A stretch of 47,527 nt of DNA. It comes from an uncultured Flavobacteriaceae bacterium (GTDB taxonomy: Bacteria > Bacteroidota > Bacteroidia > Flavobacteriales > Flavobacteriaceae). Below the pieces are notes generated by a model that was not told the origin of the DNA, ran no database searches, and saw only the letters and a list, made by a program, of their open reading frames with translations. The DNA lies in contig CALHGE010000055.1 of NCBI GenBank assembly GCA_938029725.1, positions 1 through 47,527 of the forward strand, given 5' to 3'. Position numbers and translations under genes: made by a program. Positions 1-9,025 of the stretch are shown here, piece after piece (position 1 is the stretch's first letter; each line of letters begins with the position of its first letter).

Positions 1-223
1 TACTGATGTTAAAGGAGGAGCAACTGCCAACCAAGCGCTTTCTGAAAGAAGAGCTAGATCAGTAGCTGATTATTTGATTAGCAAAGGAGTAAACTCTAGT
101 TTATTAGTTGCTAACGGATACGGAGAGACAAAAACAAAAAACAGATGTAAAGAGGGTGTTTCTTGTACCGAAAGAGAGCATGCTGTGAACAGAAGAACTG
201 AGTTTAGATTGATAAGCAATTAA
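1..223 (+). CDS. OmpA-family outer membrane protein, C-terminal end (5' truncated by window)
   Basis: The frame is open from base 2 and ends in TAA at 221-223, giving about 73 residues. The text contains the end of an OmpA-like peptidoglycan-binding domain: NQALSERRARSVADYLISKG, then LLVANGYGET and the terminal NRRTEFRLI. In this family these residues contact diaminopimelate of the peptidoglycan, so the protein probably anchors the outer membrane to the wall. Two extra cysteines (in NRCKEG and VSCTE) lie between the two halves, as in many flavobacterial OmpA proteins. The upstream domains are outside the window, so the full architecture is unknown. Confidence 0.9.
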   Translation, partial: TDVKGGATANQALSERRARSVADYLISKGVNSSLLVANGYGETKTKNRCKEGVSCTEREHAVNRRTEFRLISN

Positions 224-367
224 GATCCATTAAGGGTAAGGTTTTACCAATAGCGACTACCCCTCAGTTTCCCATGCTATTGGTATGAATCTTATTCGTT
301 ATCATAAATTAATATAGTAGCATAAACAAGAGTAGGTTGGGTATTTAAAGATTGTTTGTGTTTACCT

Positions 368-405
368 AAGGGGTATATTGAGAGTAATTTCATGTACCCC
401 TTTTT
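368..405 (+). terminator. Terminator-like hairpin downstream of OmpA gene
   Basis: An 8-bp perfect stem (AAGGGGTA at 368-375, TACCCCTT at 395-402) with a 19-base loop runs into a T-tract at 401-405. It lies 145 bases after the OmpA stop. Confidence 0.5.
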
Positions 406-449
406 ATTAATTTCTACACACATAAGCCTTAGAGAAATTTTAAATTATT

Positions 450-480
450 CCAATTTTCGATACTCAAATTGGCTTTTTTT
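450..480 (+). terminator. Rho-independent terminator between OmpA gene and mscL
   Basis: The stem pairs CCAATTT (450-456) with AAATTGG (466-472) across a 9-base loop, followed by C and seven T (474-480). It insulates the first mscL from upstream transcription. Confidence 0.65.
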
Positions 481-562
481 ACCCAGGGGCTATAGAAAGC
501 CTAAAAGAATGAATTAAAACATTCATCATAAATTTCAATTTAACTTTAAAACACACAAACAA

Positions 563-964
563 ATGCTTAAAGAATTTAAAAATTTCATCATGACGGGCAA
601 CGTTATTGACTTTGCCGTCGCAGTTATCATGGCCACGGCTCTAGGGCTAGTTATAAACGGATTTGTAGGTGATATTATCATGCCTATTGTTGGGCATTTT
701 GCCGGAGGGATAGATTTTGCCACGATGGCGATAGAGCTTGATCCTGCTGTTGTAACTGCCGATGGTACAATTACAACACCAGCAAATGCAATACGGTACG
801 GTGCATGGATAAATACAATCATAAACCTTATCATCGTAGGTTTCGTAATGTTCTTGATGGTTAAAGCGTACAATAAATCAAAAGCACCAGAGCCAGATGC
901 GGCTCCTGCTGGTCCGACTGCGGAAGAATTGCTTATTGAAATTCGTGATGCATTGAGAAAGTAA
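563..964 (+). CDS. mscL: Large-conductance mechanosensitive channel MscL, copy 1
   Basis: This 133-residue inner-membrane protein opens under membrane tension to release solutes during osmotic downshock. The MscL signature is plain: KEFKNFIMTGNVIDFAVAV in TM1, GDIIMP, then a periplasmic loop, TM2 (about 84-106) and a C-terminal helix ending EELLIEIRDALRK. Aligned to E. coli MscL, the pore-lining positions R13, L19, G22, G26 and K31 correspond to T11, F17, A20, A24 and L29. A paralogue at 25316-25723 (minus) differs at only about a dozen residues. The gene is monocistronic, between terminators at 450-480 and 1032-1064. Start ATG at 563 matches the family start. Confidence 0.97.
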   Translation: MLKEFKNFIMTGNVIDFAVAVIMATALGLVINGFVGDIIMPIVGHFAGGIDFATMAIELDPAVVTADGTITTPANAIRYGAWINTIINLIIVGFVMFLMVKAYNKSKAPEPDAAPAGPTAEELLIEIRDALRK

Positions 965-1031
965 TTTCTTGGATTATTTTATTGCTTATAGCAGCATGAA
1001 ATTTTCAAGAACATTTGTACTAATTTAGTTG

Positions 1032-1064
1032 AAAAGCCGAGATATAAAGTCTCGGCTTTTTTAT
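1032..1064 (+). terminator. Strong bidirectional-type terminator after mscL copy 1
   Basis: A perfect 11-bp stem (AAAAGCCGAGA 1032-1042 with 1050-1060) closes a 7-base loop and continues into T-rich sequence. A-rich and T-rich flanks on both sides suit termination of mscL and possibly of the convergent permease gene. Confidence 0.85.
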
Positions 1065-1127
1065 TTGAACTCCGCAACTAAGTTAAATTCATTTTTTTAT
1101 TCCTAGTATAAAGGCTTTGGAAATTAG

Positions 1128-1883
1128 TTATCTAAATAATATGATCACCGCTGCTAGAGCAGTAAGAACCAAAATCATTTTCCGATAGAAGTCATCTTTT
1201 ATGATTTTAACCAGCCTAACTCCTACGAAAAGACCCAACATAATCACAGGAACCAATTTTAAATCAAAAAATAAGGTTTCGACTGTTATGGTACCCCATG
1301 ACCAAATGTGAAAGGGCAATTTGAACATATTAATTATAAAAAACAACCAAGCTGCGGTACCAATAAATTCATTCTTTGGTAAGCGCATTGCTAAAAAGAA
1401 GATGTTGGCGAATGAGCCGGCCAAATTTCCTATCATCGTGGTTACTCCAGCTAATAACCCGATTGACCCAGCAAAGGCCCAATGAGAGGGTACTGTTTTA
1501 GACTTTCTTCTATCCCACCAATACATTATGATGACGCTTCCTAATATTACAAGGGCCATACCTACTTTGAAGGTGGTTTCGTTTAGGTCTTTCCCTATAT
1601 AATTTCCTATAACAACGCCCACAATCATCCATGGAAGAAAACGAACGATGTATTTCCATTGGGTATGACGGTTGTAATAGATAACTGCAAAAATATCACC
1701 AACAATAAATAACGGAACAACAAGACCTGTAGATGCTTTGGTTTCAAATGCTAACGCCATGAAGGTTACAGAAACTATAGCGACTCCTTTAATTCCAGAT
1801 TTTGAAATGCCTATGATGAAAGCTGCTGAAAGTGCAAATAACCAGCTGGTAAGTGAGATGTCAAGAAATGAAGATTGCAGCAC
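1128..1883 (-). CDS. TauE/SafE-family sulfite/anion permease
   Basis: This is a 251-residue integral membrane protein with about eight hydrophobic segments. The family pattern is visible: GISKSGIKGVAIVSVTFMALAF near the start, the central GVTTMIGNLAGSFANIFFLAMRLPKNEFIGTAAW repeat, and a final GVRLVKII. Members export sulfite, sulfoacetate or related organosulfonates, or are thiosulfate/anion carriers. The substrate here cannot be assigned because no sulfur gene is adjacent. It is transcribed divergently from the solute symporter at 1967 and ends in TAA at 1128-1130. Confidence 0.85.
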   Translation of the reverse strand: MLQSSFLDISLTSWLFALSAAFIIGISKSGIKGVAIVSVTFMALAFETKASTGLVVPLFIVGDIFAVIYYNRHTQWKYIVRFLPWMIVGVVIGNYIGKDLNETTFKVGMALVILGSVIIMYWWDRRKSKTVPSHWAFAGSIGLLAGVTTMIGNLAGSFANIFFLAMRLPKNEFIGTAAWLFFIINMFKLPFHIWSWGTITVETLFFDLKLVPVIMLGLFVGVRLVKIIKDDFYRKMILVLTALAAVIILFR

Positions 1884-1966
1884 TAATGAAGTTTAGTTGG
1901 TAAAAAACAAAAGTATTCTAATTTATTTTATCTTTAGAAATTAACAATGATGCAAACAACCCAACT

Positions 1967-3775
1967 ATGGAATTAAGCACTCTCGATTATAGCTTTATAG
2001 TCGTTTTCTTTTCAATCGTTTTAGGAATCGGAATTTACGTTTCTAAAAAATCAGGATCTAGTTCTTCTGAATTTTTTCTTTCTGGTAGAACAATGCCTTG
2101 GTGGCTTTTGGGACTTTCCATGGTGGCGACTACATTTTCTACAGACACGCCTAACTTGGTGACTGATTTAGTAAGAACAACAGGGGTATCTGGTAACTGG
2201 GGTTGGTGGTGTATGTTGTTAACCGGAATGTTAACCGTTTTTGTGTATGCAAAACTTTGGCGTAAGTCTAATGTAAAAACAGATTTGGAGTTTTATGAAT
2301 TGCGTTATGGAGGAAAACCAGCTAGTTTTTTAAGAAAATTTCGAGCGGTTTATTTGGGTGTGATTTTTAATGTAATTACCATGTCTGCGGTTAATTTGGC
2401 AGCCATAAAGATTGGTGGTATTATGCTAGGGCTAGAGCCTTGGCAAACTATTGTAGGTGCGGGTCTAATTACGGTAGCCTTTAGTGCTTTAGGAGGTTTT
2501 AAAGGGGTGGTTTATACAGATTTTTTGTTATTCTTCGTAGCAATGGCTGGGGCTATTGGCGCAGCGTATTATTTGGTCAATATTCCTGAAGTCGGAGGTC
2601 TTGATGCTATGATGGCTAACGAATTAGTGAAGTCGAAAATGAATATTTTACCTGACTTTAGCGACACAGAAATGGTTATTACCTTGCTGGTTATTCCTTT
2701 AGCGGTACAATGGTGGAGCTCATGGTATCCTGGTGGAGAGCCAGGTGGTGGTGGGTACATCGCTCAGCGAATGTTAGCAGCAAAAGATGAAAACCATGCA
2801 ATAGGGGCAACCTTCTTTTTCAACATCATGCATTATGCATTGCGGCCTTGGCCATGGATATTGGTAGCTTTAGCTTCCTTAGTAGTTTATCCAGATATTG
2901 CTAGTATTTCAGAAGCATTTCCAAATGTTCCAACAGACAAACTGGGGCATGATTTGGCATATTCGGCCATGTTGACCAAATTACCTAGCGGATTATTGGG
3001 GGTTGTGTTGGCCTCATTGGTGGCGGCCTATATGAGTACTATCTCTACCCAGTTAAATTGGGGCTCATCTTATTTGGTATTTGATTTTTACAAGCAACAG
3101 GTAAACCCTGATGCTACTGAAAAACAAATGGTTGCTGTTGGTAGGTTATCAACGGTCGTACTCATGGTCTTGAGTGCTATTCTAGCCTTAGCCATGCAAA
3201 ATGCAGAACAGATTTTTAAATTACTGTTGCTTTTTGGCGCAGGAACAGGACTCATATTTATACTGAGATGGTTCTGGTGGCGTATTAATGCATGGACTGA
3301 AATTTCGGCTATGTTCGCATCAGGAATCTTATCGATTTTATTAAAGACTACAGCTTTAGGACCACTTCTGTTCGCTGCTGATACAGGCGTATTTCCAGAA
3401 TGGGGTGAAATTCCTTTCGTAATGTTTGTAACCACTGCCATATGGGTGATAACAACTTTTGTAACGAAACCAGAGTCAGATGAGGTGTTGCGTTCGTTTT
3501 ATAAAAGAATTCAGCCAGGAGGCCCCGGATGGGCAAAAGTAGTGGCTGATGCTAAAATTGATGATGTTGAAATCGATACTGGCGAAAAATGGAGCATTCC
3601 TTCTGGAATCACAGCAATGCTCTTGGGTGTTGTGCTAGTTTATTCTATGATGTTTGCAACTGGACATTGGATTTATGGACTAACTACTTCTGCAATAATT
3701 TTAACAGCCGTGTCCGCGATTGCAGCATTTTTATTGATTAAGGCTTGGAATCGAATGAAAGAAAATATCTTATAA
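1967..3775 (+). CDS. Sodium:solute symporter (SSS family)
   Basis: A 602-residue polytopic inner-membrane protein with about 14 hydrophobic segments. SSS hallmarks are the early FFLSGRTMPWWLLGLSMVATTFSTDTP, ALGGFKGVVYTDFLLFF, and GLLGVVLASLVAAYMSTISTQLNWGSSYLVFDFY (the sodium-site helix). Such carriers import sugars, amino-sugar derivatives, sialic acid or other organic solutes with Na+. The substrate cannot be read from sequence. The next gene (3787) starts 11 bases downstream and resembles NagX, which hints at an amino-sugar substrate, but this is inference. The family is usually 500-600 residues, so the gene is complete. Confidence 0.9.
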   Translation: MELSTLDYSFIVVFFSIVLGIGIYVSKKSGSSSSEFFLSGRTMPWWLLGLSMVATTFSTDTPNLVTDLVRTTGVSGNWGWWCMLLTGMLTVFVYAKLWRKSNVKTDLEFYELRYGGKPASFLRKFRAVYLGVIFNVITMSAVNLAAIKIGGIMLGLEPWQTIVGAGLITVAFSALGGFKGVVYTDFLLFFVAMAGAIGAAYYLVNIPEVGGLDAMMANELVKSKMNILPDFSDTEMVITLLVIPLAVQWWSSWYPGGEPGGGGYIAQRMLAAKDENHAIGATFFFNIMHYALRPWPWILVALASLVVYPDIASISEAFPNVPTDKLGHDLAYSAMLTKLPSGLLGVVLASLVAAYMSTISTQLNWGSSYLVFDFYKQQVNPDATEKQMVAVGRLSTVVLMVLSAILALAMQNAEQIFKLLLLFGAGTGLIFILRWFWWRINAWTEISAMFASGILSILLKTTALGPLLFAADTGVFPEWGEIPFVMFVTTAIWVITTFVTKPESDEVLRSFYKRIQPGGPGWAKVVADAKIDDVEIDTGEKWSIPSGITAMLLGVVLVYSMMFATGHWIYGLTTSAIILTAVSAIAAFLLIKAWNRMKENIL

Positions 3776-3786
3776 ACCAAAAGGTA

Positions 3787-4872
3787 ATGAAAGACAGAAT
3801 CCTATCCGTAGATATTTTTAGAGGAGCAACAATCATTTTAATGATTTTAGTTAATACGCCCGGTACATGGGCATCTGTCTATGCCCCATTTCTACATGCT
3901 AAATGGCATGGGTACACGCCCACCGATCTGGTCTTTCCGTTTTTTTTATTCATTGTGGGTACTTCTATTGTTTTTGCATACAAGAATAAAGTGGCTGATG
4001 CAGGTACTTATAAGAAAATTACGATACGGGCTTTAAAACTGATTGGACTCGGACTTTTTCTTGGCGCTTTTACACTTAGTTTTCCGTTTATCAAAGACTT
4101 TGCAGATATTCGGTTTCCAGGAGTTTTACAACGTATTGGGGTGGTTTTCTTTTTTGCATCCATCCTATTTCTTAATTTTAATTGGAAGACTTTGATAGCA
4201 ATCGCCATTTTTTTATTGATAGGCTATTGGGTTCTAATGACTGCTATTCCCGTAGAAGGAGTAGCATCTACCTTAGAAAGAGCGCCAAATAATTTTGCCA
4301 ATTGGATGGATGTAAAAGTTTTTGGAACGCATAATTATAAAGCAGATTATGACCCCGAAGGCCTACTCAGTACTATTCCATCAATTGCTAGTTCCTTATT
4401 GGGAATATTTACGGGACTGATTTTGACTTCTAAGCAAGAGAAAAAAGCCACTATTTTAATGGGTATTGGAGGAGCTCTACTAATTATAGGTCATGTTTGG
4501 GATATCTTTTTTCCTATCAACAAAGCCCTTTGGTCAAGTAGTTTCGTTTTGGTTACCGCTGGATGGGCAAATTTAATCTTAGCATTTATTTATTATCTGA
4601 TGGATGTAAAAGGATTCAAATTCGGAAGCATTTTCCGATATGCAGGAGCCAATGCCATTATACTATACTTCATGTCAAGCTTTATCAGTAAACTAATGGG
4701 AATGATTAAAGTAGGAGAGACCTCTCTTCATGGGTGGCTTTTTGACAGCGTTTATGTGCATGATTTTATGACAATGCAACTTTCTTCTTTATTGTACGGG
4801 CTCACCGTTGTTGCTTTTTACGTGCTTTTGGCATACATCTTGTACCAAAGAAAGATATTCTTTAAGGTATAA
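3787..4872 (+). CDS. DUF5009 / NagX-like acyltransferase-family membrane protein
   Basis: I chose the ATG at 3787 (361 residues) because it gives the family start MKDRILSVDIFRGATIILMILVNTPG. The longer frame from 3745 would overlap the upstream symporter. HAKWHGYTPTDLVFPFFLFIVGTSI is the COG4299 / HGSNAT-like motif, with a conserved His in the first periplasmic region, followed by about ten transmembrane helices. Relatives include heparan-alpha-glucosaminide N-acetyltransferase and bacterial NagX of N-acetylglucosamine clusters. It follows the symporter by 11 bases and is probably co-transcribed. Enzyme activity is not proven for bacterial members. Confidence 0.85.
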   Translation: MKDRILSVDIFRGATIILMILVNTPGTWASVYAPFLHAKWHGYTPTDLVFPFFLFIVGTSIVFAYKNKVADAGTYKKITIRALKLIGLGLFLGAFTLSFPFIKDFADIRFPGVLQRIGVVFFFASILFLNFNWKTLIAIAIFLLIGYWVLMTAIPVEGVASTLERAPNNFANWMDVKVFGTHNYKADYDPEGLLSTIPSIASSLLGIFTGLILTSKQEKKATILMGIGGALLIIGHVWDIFFPINKALWSSSFVLVTAGWANLILAFIYYLMDVKGFKFGSIFRYAGANAIILYFMSSFISKLMGMIKVGETSLHGWLFDSVYVHDFMTMQLSSLLYGLTVVAFYVLLAYILYQRKIFFKV

Positions 4873-4874
4873 AT

Positions 4875-5441
4875 ATGTATATAATGGTACCCTTAGCCAG
4901 ATTTCTTACTATGCTTGTTTTTTTCTTAGGTCTGACATTTGAAGGCGCCGCACAAGATGACTATCAACAAGGATATGTTGTGACCAACACCAACGATACG
5001 CTTCATGGTATGGTAAGAGATCGAAAAACCGGCGCTTTTGGAGAAATCTATGATAAGATTCGATTTAAGAGTAAAGGAAGGAAAAAGCGCCTTGCTCCGA
5101 ACGATATACTAGGATATAAAATAGGGAACACGGAATTTAAAAGCCTCTTTTTAGAGAATGAACTGACTTTTTTGAAAGTCGCTAGCGAAGGGTATGTGAG
5201 TCATTACAAGTATGAACTTCAAGAACAGGGTGAGCAATTAGTTATCGATATTGACTATCTACAAAAAGGCAAAAACTCAAGTCTTACAAGAGCCACGCAA
5301 GGTCTATTAGGGCTAAAACGAAGAAGACTTGCTAACCTTTTCAGTGATTGTCATGAATTGGTAGAGAAGATGCAGAATAAAGAATTCAAATATGTTTTTG
5401 AGGTAGTTGATTTTTATAATGGTTGGAAGAGCAATCAATAA
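4875..5441 (+). CDS. Secreted hypothetical protein
   Basis: A 188-residue protein that I do not recognise by function. Residues 1-26 form a signal peptide (hydrophobic LARFLTMLVFFLGLTFEGAAQ, likely cleaved after AAQ). An in-frame ATG at 4884 would give a shorter but equally good signal peptide. The mature part begins with GYVVTNTNDTLHGMVRDR, a pattern common in flavobacterial secreted proteins of unknown function, and is mostly charged beta-prone sequence. It starts 2 bases after the DUF5009 stop, so it is probably in that operon. Confidence 0.75.
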   Translation: MYIMVPLARFLTMLVFFLGLTFEGAAQDDYQQGYVVTNTNDTLHGMVRDRKTGAFGEIYDKIRFKSKGRKKRLAPNDILGYKIGNTEFKSLFLENELTFLKVASEGYVSHYKYELQEQGEQLVIDIDYLQKGKNSSLTRATQGLLGLKRRRLANLFSDCHELVEKMQNKEFKYVFEVVDFYNGWKSNQ

Positions 5442-5454
5442 TACAAATTAGTGA

Positions 5455-5859
5455 ATGAGTGCAATTATATTGTTCAGTGTAATACAAGAGGCTCCAAAGA
5501 ATATATTGGGGGGTGAATTGCAAGCGTGTTGTTTTGAACCCAAAACAGGTTTTTACCGTGATGGTTTTTGTAAAACAGGTCAAGAAGACTACGGTACGCA
5601 TGTGGTCTGTGCTATAATGACCGAGCAGTTTCTAGAATTTACAAAAACGAAGGGCAATGATCTTTCTACGCCAAAACCCGAATGGGGTTTTCCGGGCTTA
5701 AAGCCAGGCGACAAGTGGTGCCTCTGTATACGGCGATGGGTAGAAGCAGAAAAAGCGGGCAAAGCCCCAAGGGTTTCGCTTGAAGCTACTCATGAAAAAG
5801 CTTTGGAGTACACTTCACTTGAAGTATTAAAAGCCTATAAAGTTGAAACTCAAGCATAG
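5455..5859 (+). CDS. DUF2237 family protein
   Basis: 134 residues, of which about 16-125 match DUF2237: NILGGELQACC, GFYRDGFCKTG, DYGTHVVCAIMTEQFLEFTKTKGNDLSTP, then FPGLKPGDKWCLCIRRWVEA. Cysteines are abundant and conserved (CC, GFC, VVC, CLC), which suggests a metal or redox role, but the function is unknown. The first 12-15 residues may not be translated, and the family often starts nearer KNILG. The TAG stop at 5857-5859 matches the usual end of the family. It sits 13 bases after the preceding gene. Confidence 0.85.
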   Translation: MSAIILFSVIQEAPKNILGGELQACCFEPKTGFYRDGFCKTGQEDYGTHVVCAIMTEQFLEFTKTKGNDLSTPKPEWGFPGLKPGDKWCLCIRRWVEAEKAGKAPRVSLEATHEKALEYTSLEVLKAYKVETQA

Positions 5860-5974
5860 TTCTTGGCAATAATCAAGTATAGAATAAGGTATTTTAACAG
5901 ACTTTTAATGAACTCGATATCGCTATAAATCATATTTTGTTTAATCTTTGAATAATAATATTCAACAAGACTAG

Positions 5975-8359
5975 ATGATTGCTTTTAAATCAAACTTTTT
6001 TATCTCTACAACCCTTTTGAGATGCGTTGCCTTTCTAATTTTAGGAACTGTAAATACATTGACCGCACAAGTGGCCGGCACTTTATCAGGAAAAGTTACA
6101 GATGCTGTGGGTGAACCAATTTTAGGAGCTTCCGTTTATTTAAATGGAACCGAAAAAGGGGCAATTACGAATGAAGGAGGGCAGTTTTTGTTAGAAGATA
6201 TTATTCCAGCATCTTATAACCTTACGGTTAGTTATCTCGGATTTGAAACCCAAACGAAGTTTAATATCTTAGTAAAGTCTAAAGGAAACCCAACGTATAA
6301 TTTTATCCTTGAAGAAAGCACAGAAAATCTAGAGGAGGTAATCGTCACCAATTCAAGAATAGGACGCCCTAAAGAAACTCCCTTATCAACACAAACACTT
6401 TCTGCAGTTGAAATAGCAACCTACCCCGGCAGTAATAATGATGTAGTTCAAGTTGCCCAAACATTGCCCGGCGTTTCACCTTCGGTCGGTGGCTTTCGAA
6501 ACGACTTGATTATTAGAGGTGGTGCCCCAAATGAAACAGTCTATTATCTCGACGGTATGGAAGTGCCAAATATCAATCATTTTAGCACACAGGGTAGTGC
6601 TGGCGGACCGGTGGGGCTCCTTAATGTTTCTTTCATTGAAGATGTGACGCTATCAACTTCGGCTTTTGGAGCGCAATATGACAACCCTCTTTCGGGCGTA
6701 CTACAATTCAAACAACGTAACGGCAACAGTCGTAATTTTGGAGGCAACTTTAGAGTAAGTGCGAGTGAAGCGGCGTTGACCCTTGAAGGCCCTTTATTTA
6801 AGGGGAATAACGAACAAGCGAAAACTACGTTTTTAGTTTCTGCGAGAAGAAGTTACTTACAGGCACTTTTTGCCTTAATCGGACTCCCATTTCGCCCCAA
6901 TTATTGGGATTACCAATATAAAATTGACCATGAATTGGACGATTATAATTCTATAACGCTTCTCGGTTTGGGCTCCATTGATGACTTTACTTTGGCACCA
7001 CCAGATGAATTCGATTCAGGCAGGCAGGCGCAACTCGAGCAAGCTCCTTTTATTGACCAAACTTCGAACACCATGGGTCTTACTTGGAAAAATCGTTTCA
7101 AAGATGGTACTGGTTTTATGCAAACCACACTGAGTAATAATAGACTAGCGAACACCTTTACGAGATACGAAGATTCAGAGAATGAGACGGGCATTATTTT
7201 TAGAAACGATGCTATTGAATCTGAAACAAAACTACGCTATCAAATTACCAAGTTTTATGACGATTGGAAAGTGGCTGGTGGTCTAAATCTACAGCGATCC
7301 TTTTATTCAAATGAAACAGTTAACACCACCAATAATCTTTTGTTTACGACGGAGATCGATTTTGTGAAATATGGCTTTTTTGCAAATGCCACGAAGTCAT
7401 TTTTTGATGATAAGCTTGATGTCTCCTTCGGCGTACGAACTGATGCTGATACGTTTACAGAAGAAAATAGCTTGGCAAGTACACTTTCACCGCGAATAGG
7501 GCTTTCGTACGAATTCAAAGAAAACTGGAAGATAAATGCTTCAGTTGGTCGTTATTTTAAGATTCCACCATACACAATGCTTGGTTTTAGGAACAACGAA
7601 CTAGCGCTGGTAAATCAAAATTTAAAGTATACCCGAAGTGACCATTATGTGTTGGGCCTGCAACGTATTTTGGGTCCTGCTGCCAGCATTTCAGTGGAGG
7701 GCTTTTACAAGAACTATGAGGATTACCCAGTATCTGTTATTGATGGAGTTTCTATTGCGAATAAGGGGGGTGGTTTTGAAGTCTTAGGAAATGAAGAAAT
7801 TGAAAGCGTAGGTCGCGGAAGAACTTACGGTGCGGAATTTCAGTTTCAACAAAAATTGACAAATAATTTCTATGGAATCTTCTCCTATACCTATTTTTAT
7901 AGTGAGTTTACAGGATTTGATAGAAATGAATTTTTACCCTCCGTTTGGGATAGTCGACATTTAGTTTCTTTTGTAGGAGGATATAAGTTAAAACGCAATT
8001 GGGAAATTAGCGCCCGCTATCGTTTTGCAGGAGGAAGCCCATACGTGCCAACAGATCTGGAGCGTACTTTAGATACCTACCCTGATATTATTTTAGAGTA
8101 TAGTCAACTAGGGCAACAAAAAATAGGCGCGTTTAGTCAGCTAGATATGCGGATTGACAAAAAATGGAACTTCAATAAATTTTCTTTTAATCTATTTGTA
8201 GAGGTGCAAAACCTTTTAGCACAAACCAATCCACAACCGCCTGAATATGGTTTGAATAGAGATGAAATCGGTGTTTTAGTTCAACCTAGGAGCCTGGTTG
8301 AAATTATGCAAGACAGCGGAAGCACAATACCAAGCATAGGTGTAGTGGTAGATTTTTAA
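5975..8359 (+). CDS. TonB-dependent outer-membrane receptor with N-terminal CarboxypepD_reg-like domain
   Basis: 794 residues. A signal peptide spans about 1-32 (cleavage after LTAQ). Next is a beta-sandwich domain (GTLSGKVTDAVGEPILGASVYLNG, about 35-115). The plug follows (TPLSTQTLSAVEIATYPGSNNDVVQVAQTLPGV, then DLIIRGGAPNETVYYLDGMEVPNINHF), then a 22-strand barrel to the C-terminus. This Bacteroidetes type imports large substrates or siderophores across the outer membrane using TonB energy. No SusD partner is adjacent, so a SusCD polysaccharide system is not supported and the ligand is unknown. It is preceded by a 115-base gap that should hold its own promoter. Confidence 0.93.
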   Translation: MIAFKSNFFISTTLLRCVAFLILGTVNTLTAQVAGTLSGKVTDAVGEPILGASVYLNGTEKGAITNEGGQFLLEDIIPASYNLTVSYLGFETQTKFNILVKSKGNPTYNFILEESTENLEEVIVTNSRIGRPKETPLSTQTLSAVEIATYPGSNNDVVQVAQTLPGVSPSVGGFRNDLIIRGGAPNETVYYLDGMEVPNINHFSTQGSAGGPVGLLNVSFIEDVTLSTSAFGAQYDNPLSGVLQFKQRNGNSRNFGGNFRVSASEAALTLEGPLFKGNNEQAKTTFLVSARRSYLQALFALIGLPFRPNYWDYQYKIDHELDDYNSITLLGLGSIDDFTLAPPDEFDSGRQAQLEQAPFIDQTSNTMGLTWKNRFKDGTGFMQTTLSNNRLANTFTRYEDSENETGIIFRNDAIESETKLRYQITKFYDDWKVAGGLNLQRSFYSNETVNTTNNLLFTTEIDFVKYGFFANATKSFFDDKLDVSFGVRTDADTFTEENSLASTLSPRIGLSYEFKENWKINASVGRYFKIPPYTMLGFRNNELALVNQNLKYTRSDHYVLGLQRILGPAASISVEGFYKNYEDYPVSVIDGVSIANKGGGFEVLGNEEIESVGRGRTYGAEFQFQQKLTNNFYGIFSYTYFYSEFTGFDRNEFLPSVWDSRHLVSFVGGYKLKRNWEISARYRFAGGSPYVPTDLERTLDTYPDIILEYSQLGQQKIGAFSQLDMRIDKKWNFNKFSFNLFVEVQNLLAQTNPQPPEYGLNRDEIGVLVQPRSLVEIMQDSGSTIPSIGVVVDF

Positions 8360-8378
8360 TTTACAAGCGGAGAATGGG

Positions 8379-8966
8379 CTAAGAAATAGACATCAATTTT
8401 GCCACATACTTTCCAATGACATCAAATTCGAGATTCACTATGGTTCCAACTTTATAGCTGTTAAATCGCGTATGCTCATAGGTATATGGAATAATAGCAA
8501 CACTAAACATGTTCTTACCAGAATTTACTACCGTAAGGCTGGTGCCATCAATGGTAATCGAACCTTTTTCGATAGTTGGGTTGTTTGTAGCGGAGTCATA
8601 TTCAAACGAAAAAAACCAACTTCCGTCCTTCTCTTCAACGGAGGTACAAATGCCCGTTTGGTCGACATGACCTTGCACGATATGCCCGTCGAGGCGACTT
8701 CCTAAAATCATAGCGCGCTCTAAATTCGTTTTATCACCAACAGAAAGGTTTTCTAAACTTGTTTTTTGAAGTGTTTCTTCAATTGCAGTTACGGTATAAG
8801 TGTCTCCATCTAAAGAAACAACGGTTAAACAAACGCCATTATGAGCAACGCTTTGGTCAATTTTCAGTTCTTGAGTAAGCGTTGAACGGACTGTAATATG
8901 AAGATTAGTTCCGTCTTTTTCTAATTTGGTAATTTCCCCTAAAGTTTCGATTATTCCCGTAAACAT
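8379..8966 (-). CDS. ribE: Riboflavin synthase, alpha subunit
   Basis: A 195-residue cytosolic enzyme that dismutates two molecules of 6,7-dimethyl-8-ribityllumazine to riboflavin. It has the tell-tale N-terminus MFTGIIETLGEI and two tandem lumazine-binding barrels (about 1-97 and 98-190). Each carries the NGVCLTV / DGTSLTV and VNLERAM / VNLEFDV motifs, and HIVQGHVDQTG sits at the junction. It is transcribed divergently from pdxA, with a candidate -7 box in the 59-base shared region. It ends in TAG at 8379-8381, 20 bases from the receptor stop. Some databases call this gene ribC. Confidence 0.96.
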   Translation of the reverse strand: MFTGIIETLGEITKLEKDGTNLHITVRSTLTQELKIDQSVAHNGVCLTVVSLDGDTYTVTAIEETLQKTSLENLSVGDKTNLERAMILGSRLDGHIVQGHVDQTGICTSVEEKDGSWFFSFEYDSATNNPTIEKGSITIDGTSLTVVNSGKNMFSVAIIPYTYEHTRFNSYKVGTIVNLEFDVIGKYVAKLMSIS

Positions 8967-8983
8967 CTTCCGTTTTAATTAAG

Positions 8984-8991
8984 TAGTTTTG
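8984..8991 (+). promoter_or_regulatory. Candidate -7 box for pdxA
   Basis: TAGTTTTG matches the Bacteroidetes -7 consensus TAnnTTTG and lies 35 bases before the pdxA ATG. I see no clear TTG -33 element at the usual distance, so confidence is limited. Confidence 0.4.
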
Positions 8992-9008
8992 TAAATCAAC
9001 ACTTCTTA

Positions 9009-9016
9009 CAAAGGTA
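9009..9016 (-). promoter_or_regulatory. Candidate -7 box for ribE
   Basis: On the minus strand 9009-9016 reads TACCTTTG, an exact TAnnTTTG match, 43 bases before the ribE ATG. The same TACCTTTG also occurs before queD (42920-42927) and the enoyl-CoA hydratase gene (44052-44059). No convincing -33 TTG is seen. Confidence 0.45.
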
Positions 9017-9025
9017 CAGTATATC

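Larger units (their letters stand above)
224..562. other. 339-base gene-free stretch with three hairpins
   Basis: No coding frame is convincing here. Three inverted repeats are visible. A 10-bp perfect stem pairs 245-254 with 276-285 around a 21-base loop and has no T-run. The other two (368-405 and 450-480) look like terminators and are listed separately. The last 80 bases before mscL are A/T-rich and should hold its promoter, but I cannot place a clear TAnnTTTG box. Confidence 0.5.

Noticed and set aside
5455..5974. DUF2237 gene as a third TAG-interrupted gene
   Set aside because: The frame stays open for 23 codons after its TAG, but the family ends at that position and the extension has no conserved text.
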